Shown in pieces: positions 8,162 through 14,256 of a stretch of 25,532 bases of DNA. The stretch lies in the NCBI GenBank assembly GCA_002305015.1, contig DBPW01000018.1, forward strand, positions 56,301 to 81,832, in the 5' to 3' direction. The notes under the pieces were generated by a model. The model had not been told where the DNA came from. It was given only the letters and a program-made list of their open reading frames with translations, and searched no databases. The translations under genes and the position numbers were made by a program. Position 1 is the first letter of the stretch, and each line of letters opens with the position of its first letter. Source of the stretch: Bacteroidales bacterium UBA1410 (GTDB lineage Bacteria; Bacteroidota; Bacteroidia; Bacteroidales; Dysgonomonadaceae).

Positions 8162-9031
8162 TCAACTTACTTTGTTTTGTTGAGTTAATGGGATTTCGAA
8201 TTTTTTGAGTTCCGATATAATCCGTACGCATTCAACCGCTTCTTTCACATCGTGTACCCGTAGAATGTCAGCACCATAAATTAATGCATAGGTATTTAAA
8301 ATGGTGCTTCCGTTCAGACATTGTGATGGATCGGAATCGAGTAGCCGGTAAATCATCGATTTCCTTGAAATGCCCACTAAAAGAGGTAAGTCAAAGATAT
8401 CGAAGTACCTGAGATAAGCCATCAGTTGGTAGTTCTGTGATAATGTTTTGCTGAACCCGAAACCGGGATCTATAATAATATCATTTACTCCTGATAGATT
8501 GAGTTGGGCTGTTTTTTCAGAAAAATAGTAGAGAATATCTTGAATAAAGTTATCGTAATTTGTCAATTGCTGCATAGTTTGAGGAGTGCCGCGCATATGC
8601 ATAAGAATATAGGGAACGTTTAGCTGAGCTACTGTTGGAAACATGTTTTTATCGATTTGCCCGCCTGAAATGTCATTTATAATATTTATTCCATACTTCT
8701 CGACAGCACATTTGGCTACTTCAGCATAAAAGGTATCCACTGATAAAATGGCATTTGGAAATTCTTTTCTAATAATTTTAAGAGCAGGTTCCAACCGATT
8801 GAGTTCCTCTTTCTCTGAAAGTAAAATGGATGATGGAGAGGTGGATTGTCCTCCGATATCGATGATGGTTCCCCCTTCTTCCAAAATTTGGTTTGCTCTT
8901 TCGAGAATTTCTTCTTCCGAGTTTTTTCGGCTTCCGGAGAAAAAAGAATCGGGCGTAATATTAATAATACCCATTACTAATGGAGTTGAGAGATCCATTA
9001 GTGATCCTTTTATGTTGAGAAATTTTTTCAT
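8162..9031 (-). CDS. folP: Dihydropteroate synthase
   Basis: A 289-residue TIM-barrel enzyme joining p-aminobenzoate to the pterin diphosphate in folate synthesis; target of sulfonamides. Motifs: GIINITPDSFF (21-31), DIGGQSTSP (58-66), SVDTF (97-101), NDISGG (119-124), DPGFGFSKT (188-196), GISRKSM (220-226) and the closing RVHDVKE. In the second motif the Arg usually found in GG-x-STRP is Ser here, in loop 2 which shapes the sulfonamide/pABA site. Start at the first ATG gives the common MKKxLNIKG N-terminus. It lies 3 nt after nadB and 2 nt before cdaA. Confidence 0.93.
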   Translation of the reverse strand: MKKFLNIKGSLMDLSTPLVMGIINITPDSFFSGSRKNSEEEILERANQILEEGGTIIDIGGQSTSPSSILLSEKEELNRLEPALKIIRKEFPNAILSVDTFYAEVAKCAVEKYGINIINDISGGQIDKNMFPTVAQLNVPYILMHMRGTPQTMQQLTNYDNFIQDILYYFSEKTAQLNLSGVNDIIIDPGFGFSKTLSQNYQLMAYLRYFDIFDLPLLVGISRKSMIYRLLDSDPSQCLNGSTILNTYALIYGADILRVHDVKEAVECVRIISELKKFEIPLTQQNKVS

Positions 9032-9034
9032 TTC

Positions 9035-10615
9035 TTATAATGTGGAATTTGGCAACTGATAGGGATAATCTATATTGTAATGCAATCCGCGACTTTCTTT
9101 TCGTGCCATTGCCTGTTTGATTACCAAGTATCCCACTTTTATGATATTGCGTAACTCACAAATTTCACGAGAAACTATCGAGCGTTGAAATAAGCTTTCC
9201 GTTTCGCGAAATAAAATATTCAATCTTGCCATTGCACGTTGTAAGCGAAGATTGGAACGGACAATGCCGACATACGACGACATGATTTCGTTTACCTCTT
9301 TATAGCTTTGGGTTATCAATACCATTTCTTCGGGTAAAGTAGTGCCTTCGGCATTCCAAGGGGGGATATTCTCCTGAAAAGAGTAATCTTTTAATCGGGG
9401 AACGGAATGTTTGGCGGCTGCATCGGCAAAAACAACGGCTTCGATAAGTGAATTAGAGGCCAATCGGTTTGCTCCGTGCAAACCGGTACAAGCACATTCA
9501 CCATTCGCATACAATCGTTTAATGCTGGTTTCTCCATTAATGTTTACCCGTATGCCACCACACAAATAGTGGGCAGCAGGAGCTACGGGAATGTAATCTT
9601 TGGTTATGTCGATGCCATATGACTTACATTTTTCGTAAATGGTGGGGAAATGTTTTTTTGTTTCTTCCGGATCTTTGTGCGTTACATCCAAATATACATA
9701 ATCGTCACCACGATTTTTCATTTCCGTATCGATGGCTCTTGCAACAATATCACGCGGCGCCAAGGATTCTCTTCTGTCGTATTTATTCATGAATTCTTTA
9801 CCGTCTTTTGTCCTCAGGATCGCTCCATATCCTCGTACTGCTTCACTAATCAGGAATGAAGGTCGGTCGCCGGGATGATACAGAGCCGTAGGATGAAATT
9901 GAACAAATTCCATTCCTTTAATTTCGCCTTTTGCCCGGGATACCATAGCGATACCGTCGCCGGTTGCGATTAACGGATTGGTGGTCGTTTGATAGATACA
10001 GCCGATTCCCCCTGTAGCCATCATGGTTATTCGGGATAGAAACGTATCGATTTGGTTCGTTCTCTGATCCAGGATGTAAGCACCATAGCATTCGATCCCC
10101 TTGGTTTCCGATGTAATTACTTGCCCTAGATGGTGTTGAGTAAGAATTTCAATTGCAAAATGGTTATCGAATACATCAATATTGGGATGGTTTTTAATTG
10201 CATTAATCAATCTGAGTTGGATTTCGGCTCCCGTATTGTCTTTGTGATGAAGAATGCGAAATTCGGAATGACCACCCTCTTTGTGAAGATCGAAATTTCC
10301 TTGTTCATCTTTATCGAAATCGACACCCCAACTAATCAGTTCTTTGATTTGTGCAGGAGCTTCGCGCACTACTTTTTCCACCACCGCTACATCGCATAAT
10401 CCTGCACCTGCATCCAAGGTGTCTGCAATGTGCTTCTCGAAATTATCCCAAGGATTGGTTACAGAAGCTATTCCTCCTTGGGCATAGTAGGTATTGGCAT
10501 CTTCCAATGAATTTTTTGCAATGATAGCTACCTTACCATAATTGGCAACTTTTAATGCAAAACTCATCCCTGCTATGCCTGAACCTATTACTAAAAAATC
10601 ATATTTATATGTCAT
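9035..10615 (-). CDS. nadB: L-aspartate oxidase
   Basis: A 526-residue flavoenzyme oxidising L-aspartate to iminoaspartate, the first step of de novo NAD synthesis. The FAD-binding GSGIAG sits at 11-16, YAQGGIASV follows near 44-52, HHKDNTGAE at 123-131, and the catalytic-domain stretch FHPTALYHPGDRPSFLISEA plus RRESLAPRDIVARAI are typical. The frame is also open to an ATG at 10642, but a TAnnTTTG element lies only 1 nt upstream of that codon, so the transcript should begin within or after it; the ATG at 10615 also gives the standard MxxKYDFLVIGSG N-terminus. No nadA or nadC is nearby. It heads the five-gene minus-strand run. Confidence 0.93.
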   Translation of the reverse strand: MTYKYDFLVIGSGIAGMSFALKVANYGKVAIIAKNSLEDANTYYAQGGIASVTNPWDNFEKHIADTLDAGAGLCDVAVVEKVVREAPAQIKELISWGVDFDKDEQGNFDLHKEGGHSEFRILHHKDNTGAEIQLRLINAIKNHPNIDVFDNHFAIEILTQHHLGQVITSETKGIECYGAYILDQRTNQIDTFLSRITMMATGGIGCIYQTTTNPLIATGDGIAMVSRAKGEIKGMEFVQFHPTALYHPGDRPSFLISEAVRGYGAILRTKDGKEFMNKYDRRESLAPRDIVARAIDTEMKNRGDDYVYLDVTHKDPEETKKHFPTIYEKCKSYGIDITKDYIPVAPAAHYLCGGIRVNINGETSIKRLYANGECACTGLHGANRLASNSLIEAVVFADAAAKHSVPRLKDYSFQENIPPWNAEGTTLPEEMVLITQSYKEVNEIMSSYVGIVRSNLRLQRAMARLNILFRETESLFQRSIVSREICELRNIIKVGYLVIKQAMARKESRGLHYNIDYPYQLPNSTL

Positions 10616-10643
10616 ATCGGTTATTGTTGTTCCTTCTATCATA

Positions 10644-10651
10644 CAAATTTA
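10644..10651 (-). promoter_or_regulatory. -7 promoter element for the nadB-folP-cdaA-recF-DUF721 run
   Basis: On the minus strand TAAATTTG matches TAnnTTTG exactly. No TTTG is found 19-20 nt further upstream, so this is a partial match. Transcription would start near 10637, leaving about 22 nt before the nadB start at 10615. Confidence 0.45.
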
Positions 10652-10722
10652 TAAATTAAACTTTAATCATGGTCATTTTAAATTTAAAATACTCTATTCG
10701 CGGAGAATATCTTTTTCAATTT

Positions 10723-10748
10723 ATTGTTTATTTTATCAGATAAACAAT
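10723..10748. repeat. 9-bp inverted repeat in the nadB / 10911 divergent intergenic region
   Basis: ATTGTTTAT (10723-10731) is perfectly complementary to ATAAACAAT (10740-10748) across an 8-nt spacer. No T-run follows on either strand, so it is more like an operator dyad than a terminator. It lies in the roughly 295-bp divergent region; the remainder is AT-rich with no gene and no clear promoter for the rightward gene. Confidence 0.4.
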
Positions 10749-10910
10749 GAGTTACGCTTTGTTTTAGAATGTTGAATTTATTTCGTTAAATAGTCCCGTT
10801 ATTTTTTAGTAAAATATCGGAATTCTATTGCAATATTCGCAATAAAATATTTTCTTTGTTATACCATATTGCTCATTACGGCATTTATTTTTAATTTGTT
10901 ATATACCTAT

Positions 10911-12188
10911 ATGAAAACATTTTCATTAACCTTATTATTTTTATTATGTGCAACGGTTACAATCCTAAACGCTGCCGCTTTACAGCAAAGCAATGATTCA
11001 ACTTATTACTTGTTGCGAGGAAGGGTATTGGGAGAAGATACGCGTGACCCCTTGGTTTATGCAGTTGTTTCTGTGAGAAATTCAAATGTTTCCACCATTA
11101 CCAACCAGGATGGATATTTTTCACTCAAGGTTCCTGAATCAGCCAAAAATTCACAGCTCATTATTCGACATTTAGGATATCGGAATAAAGTTATTCCCAT
11201 TATAACGTTGATTGATAAACCAAACGATTATATCATGATGCAACCCTCTTCTATTATGCTGGAAGAAGTTGAAGTAGTATCGGGAGATGGAGGGCCATTG
11301 ATACGCGAAGCATTGCTTCGCATTCCGGATAATTACCCTAATATTCCGAACATGATGGTCGCTTTTTATCGGGAATCGATCAAAAAAAGGAATACTTATA
11401 TATCCCTTGTTGAAGCCGTGGTAGATATTTACAAGGCATCATATCGCTCTTTCGAAAACGATCAGGCGCGCATTTACATGGGACGCAAGGCAACCGATAT
11501 CAGTCCCCGAGATACGATTTTGCTTAAATTTCAGGGAGGACTCACAGATGCTCTATTGCTTGATATTGCTAAGAATCCGGAAGTTGTTTTTGGGAAAGAA
11601 GGTGAAGAATATCTTTTCACTATCGAAAATATCGTTAGTTTTAACGATAAACCCAATTATGTAATCTCTTTTTTACCGCGGCCCGGTATTGAAGATATTC
11701 TTTTCCGAGGGAAAATCTATTTGGATGCAAAAAGTTTGGCTTTCACCCGAATGGAATTTAATATGAATGTTGAAAATCGAAAAGATGCATCGAACATTTT
11801 TATTAAAAAGAAACCACTCAAAATGAAAGTGGATATGAATTATGCAAAATATGTGGTGGATTATATCGAGAAAGACGATAAATGGTATTTCAATCATAGC
11901 AGGACGGATGTTGCTTTTAAAGTAAATTGGTCAAACCGATTCTTCGGCCTTTTTGCCCCTATCTATACGATCAGTTCTGAAATTGCTATTACCGACCGAT
12001 ATACAGATGATGTGGTCAAATTTCCAAGAAGTGAACGGATTCGTTCAACCGATGTTATTGCCGAAAAAGTGGAAGATTTTCAAAATTCCGATTTTTGGGG
12101 CGAGTATAATGTTATTGAGCCCGATGAAGAAATATCTACCGCAATTAAAAAGCTTAGTGGTAAACTTCGTCGTCGTCAGCAGCAATAA
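10911..12188 (+). CDS. Exported protein with carboxypeptidase-like regulatory domain
   Basis: A 425-residue protein with a Sec signal peptide (MKTFSLTLLFLLCATVTIL, cleavage probably after the Ala cluster near 21-23). Residues about 33-115 form a carboxypeptidase-D regulatory-like beta-sandwich (LRGRVLGEDTRDPLVYAVVS, then NQDGYFSLKVP), the domain that also begins SusC/TonB-dependent receptors, but no plug or beta-barrel follows. The remainder (about 120-425) resembles the soluble beta-rich region often found after this domain in Bacteroidetes exported proteins and ends in a basic RRRQQQ tail. The frame extends to 10869, but the signal peptide begins cleanly at 10911. Likely periplasmic or outer-membrane associated; function unknown. 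It is followed 74 nt later by rpsO, which has its own promoter. Confidence 0.78.
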   Translation: MKTFSLTLLFLLCATVTILNAAALQQSNDSTYYLLRGRVLGEDTRDPLVYAVVSVRNSNVSTITNQDGYFSLKVPESAKNSQLIIRHLGYRNKVIPIITLIDKPNDYIMMQPSSIMLEEVEVVSGDGGPLIREALLRIPDNYPNIPNMMVAFYRESIKKRNTYISLVEAVVDIYKASYRSFENDQARIYMGRKATDISPRDTILLKFQGGLTDALLLDIAKNPEVVFGKEGEEYLFTIENIVSFNDKPNYVISFLPRPGIEDILFRGKIYLDAKSLAFTRMEFNMNVENRKDASNIFIKKKPLKMKVDMNYAKYVVDYIEKDDKWYFNHSRTDVAFKVNWSNRFFGLFAPIYTISSEIAITDRYTDDVVKFPRSERIRSTDVIAEKVEDFQNSDFWGEYNVIEPDEEISTAIKKLSGKLRRRQQQ

Positions 12189-12202
12189 TAATTATAAAAT
12201 GC

Positions 12203-12233
12203 TTGGCGATTAAAAAAATAACCCTTACCTTTG
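12203..12233 (+). promoter_or_regulatory. rpsO promoter (Bacteroidetes type)
   Basis: TACCTTTG at 12226-12233 fits TAnnTTTG exactly, with a -33-like TTGG at 12203-12206 spaced by 19 nt. Predicted transcript start near 12240, about 23 nt before the rpsO ATG. Confidence 0.7.
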
Positions 12234-12262
12234 CAGCCCTAAGTTATTTAATTAGTAAGTAT

Positions 12263-12532
12263 ATGTATTTAGACGCAGAGAAAAAGAAGGAAATCTTTGC
12301 TCAATACGGAAAGTCTAACACTGATACCGGCTCTCCGGAAGCGCAGATAGCATTGTTTTCATACCGTATTGCGCATTTGACTGAACATTTAAAGTCAAAT
12401 AAAAAAGATTATAACACCGAAAGAGCTTTGAAAATTTTAGTAGGTAAACGTCGTCGTTTACTTGATTACCTGATCGAAACCGATATCGAAAGATATAGAG
12501 CAATTATCAAAGAATTGGGTATAAGAAAATAA
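12263..12532 (+). CDS. rpsO: 30S ribosomal protein S15
   Basis: An 89-residue primary 16S-rRNA-binding protein of the small subunit platform. The diagnostic block DTGSPEAQIALFSYRIAHLT is present, as are the basic GKRRRLLDYL helix and the LGIRK C-terminus. Length is exactly that of the family. The frame extends back to 12203, but the promoter at 12203-12233 puts the transcript start past that point, and the normal MYLDAEKK N-terminus begins at 12263. The promoter-to-start distance is too short for a complex autoregulatory leader. A strong hairpin terminator follows 18 nt after the stop. Confidence 0.97.
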   Translation: MYLDAEKKKEIFAQYGKSNTDTGSPEAQIALFSYRIAHLTEHLKSNKKDYNTERALKILVGKRRRLLDYLIETDIERYRAIIKELGIRK

Positions 12533-12550
12533 ATTTTCAAGAAAAAGTCA

Positions 12551-12589
12551 AAAAACGAGTAAATAAATAATTATTATTTACTCGTTTTT
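12551..12589 (+). terminator. rpsO rho-independent terminator
   Basis: A perfect 16-bp stem, AAAAACGAGTAAATAA (12551-12566) with its complement at 12574-12589, closes a 7-nt loop and ends in TTTTT. It could also act on minus-strand transcripts because the arms begin with A5. Confidence 0.85.
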
Positions 12590-12660
12590 GTTTGTGTGCC
12601 GTGCATGGTAAATAACTTGATTTTTAAATAAGTAACATATATAGATTACTCTACATGCTT

Positions 12661-12699
12661 AAAAACATATTGTAAAAGTATGTTTTATAATATGTTTTT
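12661..12699. repeat. Long AT-rich hairpin between rpsO and the candidate sRNA
   Basis: Arms at 12661-12677 and 12683-12699 (AAAAACATATTGTAAAA and TTTTATAATATGTTTTT) pair over 17 bp, counting one G-U, around a 5-nt loop GTATG, and a further TT follows. It is almost free of G-C pairs, so it is a weak terminator at best; a bidirectional or backup terminator is possible. Confidence 0.5.
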
Positions 12700-12702
12700 T
12701 TA

Positions 12703-12734
12703 TTTGCTTTTTTTATAAGACTCATATAAATTTG
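12703..12734 (+). promoter_or_regulatory. Promoter for a candidate small RNA
   Basis: TTTG at 12703-12706 and TAAATTTG at 12727-12734 are exact -33 and -7 consensus matches, separated by 20 nt. This is the best promoter match in the window together with that of rplM, yet no open reading frame follows it; a strong terminator does, about 90 nt on. Confidence 0.65.
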
Positions 12735-12740
12735 TAACCG

Positions 12741-12828
12741 ATAACCTAAAACAATCTTTTTACCTTAATTACTAGTCCATATAAACCGTGACAAAAGAGA
12801 CCATCTTAAGCAAGGTGGTCTCTTTTTA
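12741..12828 (+). ncRNA. Candidate small RNA, about 85-90 nt
   Basis: The predicted transcript starts about 7 nt after the -7 element and ends in the strong hairpin-plus-T-run at 12793-12828. Roughly the first 50 nt look unstructured (A/T/C-rich, with AACCTAAAACAATC and CTAGTCCAT), followed by the terminator hairpin: the usual design of a trans-acting sRNA. The unit holds no ATG; the only coding possibility is a 13-codon GTG frame at 12789 lying across the terminator, which is not credible. It does not resemble tRNA, 6S, SRP RNA or tmRNA. The end points are predictions. The alternative is that this is the 5' leader of rarA with an internal attenuator, but rarA has its own -7 element at 12941. 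Confidence 0.5.
12793..12828 (+). terminator. Strong rho-independent terminator of the candidate sRNA
   Basis: Stem AAAAGAGACCATCTT (12793-12807) pairs with AAGGTGGTCTCTTTT (12812-12826) over 15 bp with one G-U, loop AAGC, then a T run. It cannot serve rpsO, which already has its own terminator about 200 nt upstream. Confidence 0.85.
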
Positions 12829-12917
12829 GTAGTAAGAGAGTTGAAATCAGGAAGAATATGCGAATTTTTTGAATCGTCATGAGAATAGAGAATTCCGGGT
12901 ATGGTTTTTTATCTGTG

Positions 12918-12948
12918 TGTGGAAATTAAAAATTAACCCGTACATTTG
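12918..12948 (+). promoter_or_regulatory. rarA promoter (Bacteroidetes type)
   Basis: TACATTTG at 12941-12948 matches TAnnTTTG exactly; a TTTG-like TGTG sits at 12918-12921, 19 nt upstream. The rarA start codon lies 25 nt downstream, preceded by an unusually good GGAG ribosome-binding sequence at 12961-12964. Confidence 0.6.
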
Positions 12949-12972
12949 TAAATAATAATTGGAGATATTTAT

Positions 12973-14241
12973 ATGAATCCACCGTTGGCAGAACGGATGC
13001 GTCCTCAGAATCTGGACGAATTTATCGGGCAAAAACATTTGGTCGGCAAAGGGGCTGTTTTGCGAAAAATGATTGATTCGGGAAGAGTGCCTTCACTTAT
13101 TTTTTGGGGACCTCCCGGAGTGGGAAAAACCACGTTGGCCAATATTATTGCGAATACCCTTCATGCCCCTTTTTACAAGTTGAGTGCGATTAATTCTGGA
13201 GTAAAAGATGTGCGTGATGTAATTGAAAAAGCGAAAAGCGAACGTTTTTTTGATGCGATAAGTCCTATTTTGTTTATCGATGAGATTCATCGATTCAGTA
13301 AATCGCAGCAAGATTCGCTGTTGAATGCAGTCGAAACGGGAGCAATCACGCTCATTGGCGCAACAACTGAGAATCCTTCATTTGAGGTAATTCGTCCCTT
13401 ATTGTCTCGCTGTCAAGTCTATGTATTGAAGCCGCTGGAAAATGAAGATCTTGAAATTTTGCTTCATCGTGCTTTGGAGCAAGATGTTTTTTTGAAGGAT
13501 AAACAGATTGAAGTTAAAGAAACGAATGCTTTGTTTCGTTTTGCAGGTGGCGATGCACGTAAGCTGTTGAATATTCTAGAACTGGTTGTTACCGCTGAAA
13601 ATAGCGACAAAATTGTGATTACCGATAAAAGTGTTACCGAACGATTGCAAGAGAATCTGGCAGCATATGATAAAGGAGGGGAGATTCACTATGATATCAT
13701 CTCGGCGTTTATTAAATCCATTCGCGGAAGCGATCCTGATGCTGCCATTTATTGGTTAGCTCGCATGGTTGCAGGAGGAGAAGATCCGGCTTTTATTGCA
13801 CGTCGGTTGGTTATTTCGGCAGCCGAAGACATTGGGTTAGCTAATCCCAATGCACTATTGTTGGCAAATGCTTGCTTCGATACTTTACAGAAAATCGGTT
13901 GGCCCGAAGGGCGTATTGTGTTGGCCGAAACAACGATCTATTTAGCCGCATCCCCCAAGAGCAATTCGGCTTACCTGGCTATTGATAAAGCACTGGGTGA
14001 AGTTGGGCAAAGTGGCGATCTTCCTGTTCCTCTTCATTTGCGCAATGCACCAACAGCGTTGATGAAAGAACTCGATTATGGCAAAGATTACAAATATGCT
14101 CACGATTTTGAAAATCATTTTGTGGAACAGGATTATTTGCCTTCTGAAATTAAGAATCATCGTTTTTGGGAACCACAGAACAATCCTTCTGAAACAAAAT
14201 TGAGCGAATGGATGAAAAAATTATGGGGAAACAAAAAATAA
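12973..14241 (+). CDS. rarA: Replication-associated recombination protein A (MgsA/WRNIP1 family AAA ATPase)
   Basis: A 422-residue AAA+ ATPase acting at stalled replication forks, related to clamp-loader subunits. Visible: N-terminal RPQNLDEFIGQ (box II), Walker A GPPGVGKTT at 46-54, Walker B ILFIDEIHRF at 99-108, sensor 1 IGATTENPSFEV from 118, and the C-terminal tetramerisation region with GSDPDAAIYWLARMVAGGED. The start is supported by GGAG 8 nt upstream and by the promoter at 12918-12948. It is convergent with lptD, with 15 nt between the stop codons and no visible terminator. Confidence 0.93.
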   Translation: MNPPLAERMRPQNLDEFIGQKHLVGKGAVLRKMIDSGRVPSLIFWGPPGVGKTTLANIIANTLHAPFYKLSAINSGVKDVRDVIEKAKSERFFDAISPILFIDEIHRFSKSQQDSLLNAVETGAITLIGATTENPSFEVIRPLLSRCQVYVLKPLENEDLEILLHRALEQDVFLKDKQIEVKETNALFRFAGGDARKLLNILELVVTAENSDKIVITDKSVTERLQENLAAYDKGGEIHYDIISAFIKSIRGSDPDAAIYWLARMVAGGEDPAFIARRLVISAAEDIGLANPNALLLANACFDTLQKIGWPEGRIVLAETTIYLAASPKSNSAYLAIDKALGEVGQSGDLPVPLHLRNAPTALMKELDYGKDYKYAHDFENHFVEQDYLPSEIKNHRFWEPQNNPSETKLSEWMKKLWGNKK

Positions 14242-14256
14242 ACAATTTTTAATCTT

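Noticed and set aside
10848..10898. Possible promoters for the exported protein at 10911 (TTTCTTTG at 10851, TTAATTTG at 10891)
   Set aside because: Both miss the A of the TAnnTTTG motif; the second would leave a leader of only a few nt. Neither is convincing.
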